Positions 1 through 8,513 of a stretch of DNA of 64,000 bases are shown piece by piece. The notes below the pieces were generated by a model that saw only the letters and a program-made list of their open reading frames with translations, had not been told where the DNA came from and searched no databases. The position numbers and the translations under genes are program-made. Positions within the stretch are counted from its first letter, which is position 1. Every line of letters begins with the position of its first letter. The stretch lies in the NCBI RefSeq assembly GCF_021919125.1, contig NZ_CP083439.1, positions 1,364,001 through 1,428,000 of the forward strand. The letters run 5' to 3'. The stretch comes from Clavibacter sp. A6099 (GTDB taxonomy: Bacteria; Actinomycetota; Actinomycetes; Actinomycetales; Microbacteriaceae).

Positions 1-5
1 CCGCC

Positions 6-11
6 TAGACT
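6..11 (+). promoter_or_regulatory. candidate -10 box of the BCCT transporter gene
   Basis: TAGACT fits the actinobacterial TANNNT -10 consensus and would start transcription near base 18, leaving a leader of about 25 to 65 bases depending on which ATG is used. Any -35 element lies outside the window. Confidence 0.35.
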
Positions 12-81
12 CGGCCGGTCGCTCGCGGGACCCCTGCGGGCGATGCCCAGACATCCGAGCCCACAGGAGCCCATCCCCTCC

Positions 82-1911
82 ATGACCTCCATGCGCACGT
101 CCGCAGAACGCCTGCTCGACCGTCTCGTCCCGAAGCGCAGATCGGGCCCCGACGGGACCCGGCCACCCCGCCGCGACCACTCCGACCACCGTCTCCTCGA
201 GGCCAGGTTCACCGGGTCCGTCGACCTCTACGAGCCCGAGCACCCGAAGATCGACCGCCTCGTCTTCGGCGTCACGGCCGTCCTCGCGGTCGGCTTCGTC
301 GTCTGGGGCATCGTGAGCACCGACGGCCTCGCGACGATCTCCGGCACCGCGCAGAGCTGGGTCATCAACCAGACCGGCTGGCTGTTCGTGCTGGCCGCGA
401 GCTTCTTCGTAGTCTTCGTGATCTGGTTGGCGGCGAGCCGCTACGGACGCATCAAGCTGGGCGCCGACGACGAGAAGCCGCAGTTCAAGACGGTCTCGTG
501 GATCGCGATGATGTTCAGCGCGGGCATGGGCATCGGCCTGATGTTCTTCGGCGCTGCCGAGCCGCTCAGCTTCTTCGTCTCCCCGCCGCCCGGCACCACG
601 CAGCCGGAGTCGGAGGCGGCGATCCGCACCGCCATGGCCACCGCGATGTTCCACTGGGGCCTGCACCCGTGGGCGATCTACGCGGTCGCCGGCATCGCGA
701 TCGGCTACGGCACGTTCCGCAAGGGACGCAAGCAGCTCTTCTCCTCCATCTTCCAGCCGCTGCTCGGCACGAAGCGCACCGAGGGGTGGGCTGGTCGCGT
801 CATCGACATGCTCGCGATCTTCGCCACGCTCTTCGGCTCGGCGGCCTCGCTCGGCATCGGCGCGACGCAGATCGGCGCGGGACTCGAGTTCAACGGCTGG
901 GTGGACGAGGCCACGGCCCCGCTCCTCATCGGCATCATCGTCGTGCTCACGATCGCGTTCATCTTCTCGGCCGTCTCCGGCATCGCCCGGGGCATCCAGT
1001 GGCTGTCGAACATCAACATGGTGCTGGCCGTCGTGCTGGCCGTGTTCGTGTTCGTCGTCGGCCCGACGCTCCTCATCCTCAACCTCATCCCCGCCACTCT
1101 CGGCGCCTACCTCGGCGACATGACCGAGATGGCGTCGCGCACGGCGGCGACCGGCGGCGACGAGATGAGCGCCTGGCTGTCCAGCTGGACCGTCTTCTAC
1201 TGGGCCTGGTGGATCTCGTGGACGCCGTTCGTCGGCATGTTCATCGCCCGCATCAGCCGCGGCCGCACCATCCGCGAGTTCGTCGTCGGCGTGCTCCTCG
1301 CGCCCAGCATCGTGGCCCTCATCTGGTTCTCGATCTTCGGCGGATCCGCGATCCACGCGCAGCAGACCGACGGCGACATGACCGTCGACGGCGCCGTGGT
1401 CAGCGACAACACGCTGTTCCAGCTGCTCAACCACTACCCGCTGGCCAGCATCAGCACGGTCCTCGTGATGGTGCTCGTCGCGATCTTCTTCGTCTCGGGT
1501 GCCGACTCGGCGTCGATCGTGATGGGGACTCTGTCGCAGCGCGGCGCGCTCCACCCCAGCCGCAAGGTGGTCATCTTCTGGGGCGTCGTGATGGGCGCGG
1601 TCGCCGCGATCATGCTCGCCATCGGCGGGGGAGGCACGGAGGCCCTCACCGGCCTGCAGAACCTCACGGTCGTGGCCTCGCTGCCGTTCGTGATCGTGAT
1701 GCTCGTGGCCTGCTACGCGCTCTGGAAGGAGCTGCGCACGGATCCGCTCATCGTGCGCCGTCAGGTCGCGGTCGAGATGATGCGCGATGCCGTGGTCAAC
1801 GGCGTCGAGCAGCACGGCGACCACTTCCAGCTCTCGGTCGACCCCGTCGACCCGGACGACGCGGAGGTCCGCGAGCCCCTCGGCGACGAGGACGAAGCCC
1901 GGCGCTCCTGA
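82..1911 (+). CDS. BCCT family osmolyte (betaine/choline/carnitine) transporter
   Basis: Secondary transporter of the betaine-choline-carnitine family, a 12-TM inner-membrane protein that imports compatible solutes. The sequence shows the family's glycine-rich stretch MGIGLMFFGAAEP in TM3, which in the Na+-coupled carrier BetP is the sodium/substrate segment, and the Trp-rich signature FYWAWWISWTPF followed by GMFIARISRGRT. The C-terminal tail is charged and acidic. I place the start at 82 (609 aa) because CAGGAG lies 12 bases upstream; an in-frame ATG at 43 would add 13 residues and has no Shine-Dalgarno. It is followed by a strong terminator, so it is monocistronic. Exact substrate is inferred only. 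Confidence 0.9.
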   Translation: MTSMRTSAERLLDRLVPKRRSGPDGTRPPRRDHSDHRLLEARFTGSVDLYEPEHPKIDRLVFGVTAVLAVGFVVWGIVSTDGLATISGTAQSWVINQTGWLFVLAASFFVVFVIWLAASRYGRIKLGADDEKPQFKTVSWIAMMFSAGMGIGLMFFGAAEPLSFFVSPPPGTTQPESEAAIRTAMATAMFHWGLHPWAIYAVAGIAIGYGTFRKGRKQLFSSIFQPLLGTKRTEGWAGRVIDMLAIFATLFGSAASLGIGATQIGAGLEFNGWVDEATAPLLIGIIVVLTIAFIFSAVSGIARGIQWLSNINMVLAVVLAVFVFVVGPTLLILNLIPATLGAYLGDMTEMASRTAATGGDEMSAWLSSWTVFYWAWWISWTPFVGMFIARISRGRTIREFVVGVLLAPSIVALIWFSIFGGSAIHAQQTDGDMTVDGAVVSDNTLFQLLNHYPLASISTVLVMVLVAIFFVSGADSASIVMGTLSQRGALHPSRKVVIFWGVVMGAVAAIMLAIGGGGTEALTGLQNLTVVASLPFVIVMLVACYALWKELRTDPLIVRRQVAVEMMRDAVVNGVEQHGDHFQLSVDPVDPDDAEVREPLGDEDEARRS

Positions 1912-1922
1912 CGCCGGCCACC

Positions 1923-1967
1923 ACGACGAAGCCGATCCGCGCACTGTGCGCGGGTCGGCTTCGTCGT
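1923..1967 (+). terminator. strong hairpin terminator after the BCCT gene
   Basis: A 20-bp stem (outer arms ACGACGAAGCCGA / TCGGCTTCGTCGT, inner CCGCGC / GCGCGG with one T-G pair) closes on a 5-base loop 12 bases after the BCCT stop codon. There is no long U-tract, as is common in high-GC actinobacteria. Confidence 0.8.
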
Positions 1968-2023
1968 CCCGTCCGCCCGGCGCACGCGGGGGCGCCCGCA
2001 CCCCTCGCGGGCCGCGCGCGTCG

Positions 2024-2029
2024 GTAGGG
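2024..2029 (+). promoter_or_regulatory. -10 box of the diacylglycerol kinase gene (near-leaderless)
   Basis: TAGGGT ends 8 bases before the ATG at 2038, so the transcript should begin within a base or two of the start codon. This favours ATG 2038 over the GTG at 2029, which overlaps the -10 box. Confidence 0.6.
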
Positions 2030-2037
2030 TGGCAACG

Positions 2038-3054
2038 ATGACGACCTCCACCCCCGCCTCCGCACCCTCTCCCGCGTCCACCGGCGGATCGCTCCGCCGT
2101 GCCGCCGTCGTCTACAACCCCATCAAGGTCGACCTCGCGTCCCTCAAGACGAAGGTCGCGCAGGCGGCGGGCACCGCCGGCTGGCAGGAGACGCTCTGGT
2201 TCGAGACCAGCGAGGACGACCCGGGCAAGGGCGCGGCCGAGGAGGCCCTGTCGCACGACGTCGACATGGTCATCGCGGCCGGCGGCGACGGCACGGTCCG
2301 CGCGGTCGCCGAGGGCATGTCGGGATCCGGCGTCTCGCTCGGCCTCCTGCCCTCCGGCACGGGCAACCTGCTGGCCCGCAACCTCAAGCTGACGCTCAAC
2401 GACGTCGAGCACTCGCTCGAGGCCGCGTTCTCCGGACGGGACCGCACGGTGGACCTCGCCGCCATCGAGATCCTGCGCGAGGACGAGACCCGCGACAAGC
2501 ACGTGTTCGTCGTGATGGCGGGCGTCGGCATCGACGCGAAGATGCTCGCCAACACCGACTCGGAGCTGAAGAAGAGGGTCGGCTGGCTCGCCTACGTCGA
2601 CGCGATCTTCAAGGCGCTCCGCGACAGGGACCAGCTCCGGCTGCGCTACCGCCTCGACGGCCGCAGCGTGCACCGCCGTCGCGCGCACACGCTCATCGTC
2701 GGCAACTGCGGGTCGCTGCCCGCCAACATCCTGCTTCTACCGGACGCCGCGGTCGACGACGGGATCCTCGACGTCGTGCTCATGCGCCCCGAGGGGATCC
2801 TCGGCTGGATCCAGATCTGGCTCAAGGTCGCGTGGGAGAACGGCGTCGTCCGCCGCACCGCCGCGGGCCGCCGCCTCATGGGCCCCGAGAAGGAGGTGCG
2901 GGCGCTCGAGTACCGCACCGCCGAGGAGGTCGTGGTGCGCCTCGAGAAGGAGGAGGACATCGAGCTCGACGGCGATCCCTTCGGCCGCGCCATCGGCTTC
3001 AAGATCCAGGTGCTCCCCGGCGGCCTGACCGTGCGGGTGCCGCAGGACTCCTGA
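2038..3054 (+). CDS. diacylglycerol kinase family lipid kinase
   Basis: Lipid kinase of the DagK/YegS/BmrU family (338 aa), which phosphorylates diacylglycerol or a related lipid at the inner face of the membrane. The N-terminal catalytic domain has the nucleotide-binding motif GGDGT, followed by LLPSGTGNLLARNL; the C-terminal beta-sandwich domain ends with the ELDGDPF-type motif seen in this family. The start is set at ATG 2038 by the adjoining -10 box; a GTG at 2029 would add MAT. It lies alone between two hairpins/promoters. Whether the substrate is DAG, a sphingoid base or a polyprenyl lipid cannot be told from the sequence. Confidence 0.88.
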   Translation: MTTSTPASAPSPASTGGSLRRAAVVYNPIKVDLASLKTKVAQAAGTAGWQETLWFETSEDDPGKGAAEEALSHDVDMVIAAGGDGTVRAVAEGMSGSGVSLGLLPSGTGNLLARNLKLTLNDVEHSLEAAFSGRDRTVDLAAIEILREDETRDKHVFVVMAGVGIDAKMLANTDSELKKRVGWLAYVDAIFKALRDRDQLRLRYRLDGRSVHRRRAHTLIVGNCGSLPANILLLPDAAVDDGILDVVLMRPEGILGWIQIWLKVAWENGVVRRTAAGRRLMGPEKEVRALEYRTAEEVVVRLEKEEDIELDGDPFGRAIGFKIQVLPGGLTVRVPQDS

Positions 3055-3109
3055 CCCGCGCCGCCCGGCCGCGGACGGTCCTGTCGGCGGTCCGTGGGAG
3101 GGTCGCGGC

Positions 3110-4288
3110 ATGATCCGCACCCTCGCCGTCTCCGGCTACCGCTCCGTCCGCGACCTCGTCCTGCCGCTCACGGGGCTCGACGTGGTCACGGGCGCGAACG
3201 GCAGCGGCAAGTCCAACCTCTACCGGGCCATGCGCCTCATCTCCGACATGGCGGAGGGCGGCGCGGTCGGGGCCCTGGCGCGCGAAGGCGGCCTCGACGC
3301 CGTCCTGTGGGCGGGCCCCGAGACCATCGCGCGCTCCGTGCTGCAGGGGGAGCACCCCGTGCAGGGCACCATGCGGCGCGGGCCCATCGCGCTCCGCCTC
3401 GGCTTCGCGTCCGACGAGCTCGGCTACCTGGTGGACCTCGGCATCCCGCAGCGCGACCCGGACGCGGTGCCGCGGTCGAAGTTCGAACGCGATCCCGAGA
3501 TCAAGCGGGAGCTCATCTTCTCCGGGCCCATGGCGCGCCCCCGGTCGCTCGTCCTCGAGCGCAGGTGGAAGGACGTCCGCGTGCGCGACGGATCCGATGC
3601 GTGGCAGCGCGTGCCCGCCTTCATCCCGGAGCACCGCAGCGTCCTCAGCGAGGTTGCGGACGCCGTCACGAGTCCCGAGGCGATGATCCTGCGTCAGCGC
3701 ATGCGCGGCTGGCGCTTCTACGACCACCTCCGCACGGACCTCGACGCGCCCGCCCGCCGACCCCGCGTCGGCACTCGCACCCCGGTCCTCGCGAGCGACG
3801 GCGCCGACCTGGCCGCCGCCGTGGAGACCATCCGCGAGTGGGGCCGCGGCGACGACCTCGACGCCATCGTCGATCGGGCGTTCCCGGGCTCCCGCATCGT
3901 CATCACCTCCCGGGACGGGGTGTTCTCCCTCGGGCTCGAGCAGCCGGGGGTGCTGCGCGTGCTCGACGCCGCGGAGCTCTCCGACGGCACCCTGCGGCTG
4001 CTCATGCTCGCGACGGCGCTGCTCACGACGGAGACGCCCGAGCTGATGGTGCTCAACGAGCCGGAGACGAGCCTCCACGCGGACCTGCTCCCGGCGCTCG
4101 GCGAGCTCATCGCCCGCGCGTCCGCCCACATCCAGATCGTGGTGGTGACGCACGCCGCGGGGCTGGCGTCGGCCATCGCGGATCATGCCGAGGTGGGCGA
4201 GCTGGTGCTCGAGAAGGTGCAGGGGCAGACCGTGCTCCGCGGCCAGGGTCTGCTCAGCACGCCGTCCTGGGACTGGGGGAAGCGCTAG
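3110..4288 (+). CDS. stand-alone AAA family ATPase (RecF/SMC-like, AAA15/21 type)
   Basis: A 392-aa P-loop ATPase of the RecF/ABC-like AAA_21 class. Walker A is GANGSGKSN near residue 30; the signature-like ELSDGTLRLLML and Walker B LMVLNEPETSLHADLL lie at about residues 292-325, followed by a VVVTHAAGLA switch segment. The family includes ATPases of overcoming-lysogenization-defect nucleases, but no TOPRIM or nuclease domain follows here and no partner gene adjoins, so the role is unknown (DNA repair, or orphan defence ATPase). GGGAGGG lies a few bases before the ATG; the hexamer GAGGGT six bases before it also resembles a weak leaderless -10. Confidence 0.8.
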   Translation: MIRTLAVSGYRSVRDLVLPLTGLDVVTGANGSGKSNLYRAMRLISDMAEGGAVGALAREGGLDAVLWAGPETIARSVLQGEHPVQGTMRRGPIALRLGFASDELGYLVDLGIPQRDPDAVPRSKFERDPEIKRELIFSGPMARPRSLVLERRWKDVRVRDGSDAWQRVPAFIPEHRSVLSEVADAVTSPEAMILRQRMRGWRFYDHLRTDLDAPARRPRVGTRTPVLASDGADLAAAVETIREWGRGDDLDAIVDRAFPGSRIVITSRDGVFSLGLEQPGVLRVLDAAELSDGTLRLLMLATALLTTETPELMVLNEPETSLHADLLPALGELIARASAHIQIVVVTHAAGLASAIADHAEVGELVLEKVQGQTVLRGQGLLSTPSWDWGKR

Positions 4289-4318
4289 CAGGCTGCGCGT
4301 CGCACGCGGCACGCACGA

Positions 4319-4368
4319 CGACGCCTCCCGGTCGCGGCCCGGGTGGGCTGCGCGAGCGGGAGGCGTCG
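4319..4368. terminator. bidirectional hairpin between AAA ATPase and desaturase
   Basis: Perfect 12-bp arms CGACGCCTCCCG (4319-4330) and CGGGAGGCGTCG (4357-4368) enclose a 26-base, itself GC-rich, loop between two convergent genes. It probably stops transcription from both sides. Confidence 0.65.
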
Positions 4369-4401
4369 GATGGTGCGAGGTGCCGTGAACAGCGACCGGG
4401 A

Positions 4402-5505
4402 TCAGCGCCCGAAGGCCGCCGATGCGGGGCAGTCGAACGGGTCGCCGCCGGCGGAGAGGCCGACGCGGTTGAGGTAGGCGATGACGATGCCGTACGAGGC
4501 CAGCAGCGTGGTCTCGGTGTACGGGATGTTGTGCGTCGCGCAGTACTCCTTCGCGATCACCTGGGCCTTCTTCAGCGCGGGCCGGGGCATGTTCGGGAAG
4601 AGGTGGTGCTCGATCTGGTAGTTGAGGCCGCCCATGTAGATGTCGGTGAGCCAGGTGCTCTTGATGTTGCGGCTGGTGAGCACCTGTCGGCGGAGGAAGT
4701 CGACCTTCGAGTCCTTCGGCAGCACGGGCATGCCCTTGTGGTTCGGGGCGAACGAGGCACCCATGTAGACGCCGAAGACGGCGAGCTGCACGCCGACGAA
4801 CGCGAACGCCATGCCGACGGGCAGGAAGAAGAAGACGACGGCGAGGTAGGCGATGATGCGCGTGGACAGCATCGAGATCTCGAGCCAGCGCTTGTCGACC
4901 TTGCCGCGGCCGAAGACCGTGCGGAAGCCGTGCACGTGCAGGTTCAGGCCCTCGAACATGAGGATCGGGAAGAACGCGTAGCCCTGGTGGCGCGTGAACC
5001 AGCCGTAGAGGCCCGTGGCGCGGGCGGCGTCCTCCTGCGTGAAGGAGATGACGTCGCGCTCGATGTCCGGGTCCTTCCCCATGACGTTCGGGTTGGCGTG
5101 GTGGCGCGAGTGCTTCGTCATCCACCAGGAGTAGCTGATGCCGACGAAGAGGTTGGCGAGCGTGCGGCCCGCGATGTCGTTGGCCTTGCCGGACTCGAAC
5201 ACCTGGCGGTGCGAGGCCTCGTGGGCGAGGAAGGCGAACTGGGTGAAGATGATGCCGAGGCCGGCGGCGATGAGGAGCTGGAACCAGCTGTCACCCAGCG
5301 CGAAGAAGCCGACGCCGAGGCCGACGAGCGCCGCGGTGATGCCGGCGAACATGAGCACGTAGAACCCGACGCGGCGCTCCAGCAACCCGGCTTCGCGGAC
5401 GGTGTTGAGGAGACCCGAGTACGCGGTGGTCGGATTGGACCCACCGCCGCGCTTGGGCTTGGTCAGCACGATGCGGGGAGGGGCGGAGGTGTCGGTGTCT
5501 GTCAT
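4402..5505 (-). CDS. membrane fatty acid desaturase (DesA3-like)
   Basis: Integral-membrane diiron acyl desaturase (367 aa) that inserts a double bond into acyl-CoA or lipid-bound acyl chains. The three histidine boxes are intact: HEASH (H95-H99), HSRHH (H132-H136) and QIEHH (H300/H301), the last of the HxxHH/QxxHH type. Two hydrophobic hairpins lie around residues 50-95 and 205-240. There is no fused cytochrome b5 or ferredoxin reductase domain and no electron-donor gene next to it, so a trans-acting reductase is expected. Start is the ATG giving MTDTDTSAPP; the reading frame stays open far upstream but that part is an antisense/shadow translation. Regiospecificity is not determinable. Confidence 0.88.
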   Translation of the reverse strand: MTDTDTSAPPRIVLTKPKRGGGSNPTTAYSGLLNTVREAGLLERRVGFYVLMFAGITAALVGLGVGFFALGDSWFQLLIAAGLGIIFTQFAFLAHEASHRQVFESGKANDIAGRTLANLFVGISYSWWMTKHSRHHANPNVMGKDPDIERDVISFTQEDAARATGLYGWFTRHQGYAFFPILMFEGLNLHVHGFRTVFGRGKVDKRWLEISMLSTRIIAYLAVVFFFLPVGMAFAFVGVQLAVFGVYMGASFAPNHKGMPVLPKDSKVDFLRRQVLTSRNIKSTWLTDIYMGGLNYQIEHHLFPNMPRPALKKAQVIAKEYCATHNIPYTETTLLASYGIVIAYLNRVGLSAGGDPFDCPASAAFGR

Positions 5506-5825
5506 GTGCCTGCTCACTCGAAGGTCGGGGCCTCGCGGCCAGGGGGAGCGGCCCGTCTCACGGGACCGAAGGGGATGCAGCGCCGTGATCCGCCTGACGC
5601 TCCGGCTGCCGTGGATCAGGGGCGACCGAGTCCTTACCCTGCCATGTCGCGAGGCGCCGTGGGCTGAGAAACCGTCGGTGCGTCGCGGCTCGTCGGTCGC
5701 GCGTAATGTTCGTCGCCGTCGCTCCCGCGGTTCGGTCCCCAGCCGCTGGAGGAGCTCCACGGACGCATTCCCGCCGCGGCATGCACGCTCGTCAGCCGGG
5801 CCGCATCCGCCGACGATCCGCGTCG
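5506..5825. other. 320-base intergenic region, no gene seen
   Basis: Upstream region of the desaturase and downstream region of the alcohol dehydrogenase (both minus strand). I found no convincing ORF and no hairpin with long perfect arms. The minus strand has a loose -10-like TAAGGA around 5631-5636, about 130 bases from the desaturase start, too weak to call. Confidence 0.5.
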
Positions 5826-6869
5826 CTACGGCACGATCACCGCGCGCCCGCGGACGGTGCCCGCGGCGAGCGCGGCGTAGGCATCCGGGCCGTCCTCCAG
5901 CGCGTACCGCTGCGTCTCGACGGTCACCTGGCCCGAGCGCGCGAGGTCGAGCACCTCGATCAGCTCGGAGCGGCTGCCCCAGTAGGGGATCCGCACGGCG
6001 GCGTCGAAGGCGATGGTCCCGAAGCCGACCTCGACCGTGCCGCCTCCGATGCCGACGATCGTCACGTCGCCTGCGGGCTCGACCACCTGCAGGGCCGTCG
6101 CCATGGTGGGGGTCGCGCCGACGAAGTCGAAGACGGCCTGCACGCCGCGGCCGCCGGTGATGGCGCGGATGCCGTCTGCGGCGTGCTGGTCGCTGATCAC
6201 CGTGTGGTGCGCGCCGACGTGGCGGGCGAGCTCGAGCTTCTCCTCGTTCACGTCGAGGGCGATGACGGTGGCGCCGCTGAGGGCGCGGAGGATCTGGATC
6301 CCGACGTGGCCGAGCCCTCCCGTGCCGATGACGACGGCGAAGGTGCCCGCGCCGAGCTTCGGCAGCGACGTCTTGATCGCGTGGTACGGCGTGAGGCCGG
6401 CGTCGGTGAGCGAGACGTTCGCGACGGGATCGAGGTCGCCGAGCGGCACCAGGTGGCGCGGGTCGTCGACGATCATGTACTCGGCCATCGCGCCGGGCGC
6501 GCCGAGCCCGGGAGGCTGGATCCCCTCGGCCGCGGCGTTCTCGCAGTAGTTCTCCCGGCCCTCGGCGCACGCGTGGCATCGGCCGCAGCCCCAGGGGCCG
6601 TATACCGCGACGGCGTCTCCGACGACGAGGTGCTCGACTCCCGCGCCCAGCTCCTCGACGACGCCAGCGCCCTCGTGGCCGAGCGTCAGGGGGAGCGGAT
6701 AGCCGGCGGCGCGGTACTCCTCCTCCGAGAGGCCCATCACGTACTCGTCCGAGTGGCACACGCCGGCGGCGGTGACGCGGAGGAGGACCTGACCGGGCCC
6801 GGGCACGGGCTTCTCGATCTCGACGACCTCGGGGTGGGAACCGATGCGGGTGTACTGGAGAGCCTTCAT
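5826..6869 (-). CDS. zinc-dependent alcohol dehydrogenase (MDR superfamily)
   Basis: Medium-chain NAD(P)-dependent alcohol dehydrogenase, 347 aa. The catalytic zinc site is seen in GVCHSDE and GHEGAG, the structural zinc lobe in CGRCHACAEGRENYC (four cysteines), and the Rossmann motif in GTGGLGHVG, with an acidic residue after beta-2 (ALDVNEEK) favouring NAD+. The closest general match is the adhP/AdhA-like group acting on primary or aromatic alcohols. Transcription seems leaderless: TACGGT lies six bases before the ATG. It is followed by the desaturase on the same strand after 320 bases, probably as a separate unit. Confidence 0.87.
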   Translation of the reverse strand: MKALQYTRIGSHPEVVEIEKPVPGPGQVLLRVTAAGVCHSDEYVMGLSEEEYRAAGYPLPLTLGHEGAGVVEELGAGVEHLVVGDAVAVYGPWGCGRCHACAEGRENYCENAAAEGIQPPGLGAPGAMAEYMIVDDPRHLVPLGDLDPVANVSLTDAGLTPYHAIKTSLPKLGAGTFAVVIGTGGLGHVGIQILRALSGATVIALDVNEEKLELARHVGAHHTVISDQHAADGIRAITGGRGVQAVFDFVGATPTMATALQVVEPAGDVTIVGIGGGTVEVGFGTIAFDAAVRIPYWGSRSELIEVLDLARSGQVTVETQRYALEDGPDAYAALAAGTVRGRAVIVP

Positions 6870-6875
6870 GCCCCC

Positions 6876-6881
6876 ACCGTA
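6876..6881 (-). promoter_or_regulatory. -10 box, leaderless alcohol dehydrogenase mRNA
   Basis: On the minus strand TACGGT is followed by GGGGGC and then the ATG at 6869: TANNNT plus exactly six bases, placing the transcription start on the A of the start codon. Confidence 0.6.
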
Positions 6882-6918
6882 TTCCCCGCGCGGGGGAACC
6901 TCCTGGGCGTGGAGTTCG

Positions 6919-7662
6919 TCAGGGCAGGCGGGTGCCGTGCGGCGGCACGACGGGCGGCGCGACGGTGCGCTCGGACTCGGGGAGGGCGAGCTCGGCGTCG
7001 GCCGCGTCGCGGAGGAGGGCCATTCGGCCGGCGGCGAGGGACTGGGTCCAGAGCGTCGACGCGGACATGAGCAGGTAGATCGGCGCGAACCACAGCAGGG
7101 TGCCGGGATCTCCCGCGAGGGCGTAGGCGGGGAGCCCGACGAGCGCCATGACGCTGAGGACGAGCGCCCCGGGCACGGGCGCGGCCGCCTGCGCGATCGC
7201 CCGGCGGGACTCCGTGGCCACGCGTGCCGCTATCCCGGGGGCGAGGGCTACCCGGCCGCGCGGGTCCACGGCAGCGTCGAGGAGGGCCGCGTCCCGCCAG
7301 GCCGGGTGCGTCCCGGCGACCGTCGGGTGGCGGCGGATCGCGCGCGCGAGCCAGATCGACACCGGGATCACGGCCGCTGCGGCGCCCACCACCGCTCCGA
7401 GGACGATCGCTCCCGGGCGCGAGGTCTCGGGGCCGTCCGCGCGAGCGAGCACGGGCTCGATCAGCAGCGCCATGGCGACGCCCGCAACCAGCGCGACGGC
7501 GAGCGCCACGAGACGGCGACGCGTAGTCACGACGTCGGCGATCCAGGCGACCAGGGCACCTGAGCCGATGCGGGCGAGCGCGCGCCTGCCGTGGCCCGGG
7601 TCGGCGGAACCGTCGGCGTCGATGGCGGCAGCGTCATCGGCGCTCGTGTCGTCGGCGGTCAT
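6919..7662 (-). CDS. hypothetical four-TM membrane protein
   Basis: A 247-aa protein of unrecognised family. It begins with an acidic, Ala/Asp-rich cytoplasmic segment (about residues 1-30), followed by hydrophobic stretches around 47-70 (LVALAVALVAGVAMALL), 82-105 (AIVLGAVVGAAAAVIPVSIWL), and two more near 170-190 and 197-215, suggesting four membrane helices, with a short charged tail. GGGAGG lies a suitable distance before the ATG. No catalytic motif was seen. It is transcribed towards the alcohol dehydrogenase with a 49-base gap, so read-through is possible but a separate promoter sits at 6881. Confidence 0.7.
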   Translation of the reverse strand: MTADDTSADDAAAIDADGSADPGHGRRALARIGSGALVAWIADVVTTRRRLVALAVALVAGVAMALLIEPVLARADGPETSRPGAIVLGAVVGAAAAVIPVSIWLARAIRRHPTVAGTHPAWRDAALLDAAVDPRGRVALAPGIAARVATESRRAIAQAAAPVPGALVLSVMALVGLPAYALAGDPGTLLWFAPIYLLMSASTLWTQSLAAGRMALLRDAADAELALPESERTVAPPVVPPHGTRLP

Positions 7663-7775
7663 GCGGGCCTCCCGGTCCTGGGCCGGTCGGCTCGCCCCCG
7701 TCCATCCTCCTGGGCGGACGGGTCAGGGACGGACCGTCGTGCGCCCCCTGTCCGGGGCGCGCGACAGACTCGGGA

Positions 7776-7807
7776 CGCTCGCCCGTCGGGGCGCTCGCCC
7801 GTCGGGG
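7776..7807. repeat. perfect 2 x 16-bp tandem repeat
   Basis: CGCTCGCCCGTCGGGG occurs twice head to tail (7776-7791, 7792-7807) in the divergent promoter region between the membrane-protein gene and the DinB-like gene. A 7-bp stem GCGCCCC/GGGGCGC lies just before it at 7741-7760. Confidence 0.7.
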
Positions 7808-7844
7808 CTGGACGGGCGTCGGCGGTGGCTGGGATGCTCGCGGC

Positions 7845-8486
7845 ATGACCGCAGCGCAGCCCTCCTCCGCGACCCCGTCCGATCCCGGCGACGACGCCGT
7901 GCGTGACGACCTCATCCGCCACCTCCGCCTGGCCAGGGAGGCGCTCGTCTGGAAGCTCGACGGCCTCGGCGAGCACGACGTGCGCCGGCCGCTCGTGCCG
8001 ACGGGATCCAACCTGCTCGGGCTCGTGAAGCACGCGGCGGGCGTGGAGGCGGGCTACCTCGGGTTCGTCTTCGGGCGGCCGTTCCCTGAGCAGCTGCCGT
8101 GGATGGAGGAGGACGCGTCGCCGAACGCCGACATGCGCGCGACCGCGGAGGAGTCGCGGGCCGACATCGTGGGCCTCTCCGAGCGGGTCGGCGCGCACTC
8201 CGAGGCCACGCTCCGGGCGCTGCCGCTCGACGCCCTCGGCCGCGTGCCCTGGTGGCCGGGGGAGGCCGGGCGCGTGACCGTGCAGCGGATCGCCGTGCAC
8301 CTCATCGCCGAGCTCAACCGGCACGCGGGGCACGCGGACGTCCTCCGCGAGCTCGTGGACGGAGCCGCGGGACTCCGCCCGGACAACGGCAACCTGCCCG
8401 AGGGCGACGCCGCGTTCTGGCGGGCCGAGCACGCCGAGACCGCACGGGTCGCGCGCGTCGCGGCGGGGCTGCCCCCGGTCGACTGA
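7845..8486 (+). CDS. DinB-like / DUF664 family protein
   Basis: A 213-aa four-helix-bundle protein of the DinB/YfiT superfamily, which includes metal-dependent thiol transferases. The putative metal-site histidines are in the segments GLVKHAAGVEAGY (about residue 66), IAVHLIAELNRHAGHADVLREL (about 145-165, with the H...HxxH arrangement typical of DUF664). The function inside this family is usually unknown; mycothiol- or bacillithiol-linked detoxification is one possibility. The weak -10-like hexamer GATGCT sits exactly six bases before the ATG and no Shine-Dalgarno is visible, so the message may be leaderless. Its 3' end faces the mannosidase gene with a 27-base gap. Confidence 0.8.
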   Translation: MTAAQPSSATPSDPGDDAVRDDLIRHLRLAREALVWKLDGLGEHDVRRPLVPTGSNLLGLVKHAAGVEAGYLGFVFGRPFPEQLPWMEEDASPNADMRATAEESRADIVGLSERVGAHSEATLRALPLDALGRVPWWPGEAGRVTVQRIAVHLIAELNRHAGHADVLRELVDGAAGLRPDNGNLPEGDAAFWRAEHAETARVARVAAGLPPVD

Positions 8487-8513
8487 CCGGGCGCCCCGCC
8501 TTGTGACGCGCGT

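Noticed and set aside
3055-3109. Hairpin CGGAC...GTCCG considered as a terminator after the lipid kinase gene
   Set aside because: Only five base pairs with a long loop; not better than chance at this GC content.
2999-5667. Long open frames on both strands across the AAA ATPase and desaturase
   Set aside because: They are shadows; the real genes show Walker motifs and three intact histidine boxes in other frames.
5506-6759. N-terminal extension of the desaturase frame up to 6759
   Set aside because: It would read antisense-frame sequence of the alcohol dehydrogenase gene; the ATG at 5505 and family length support the shorter gene.
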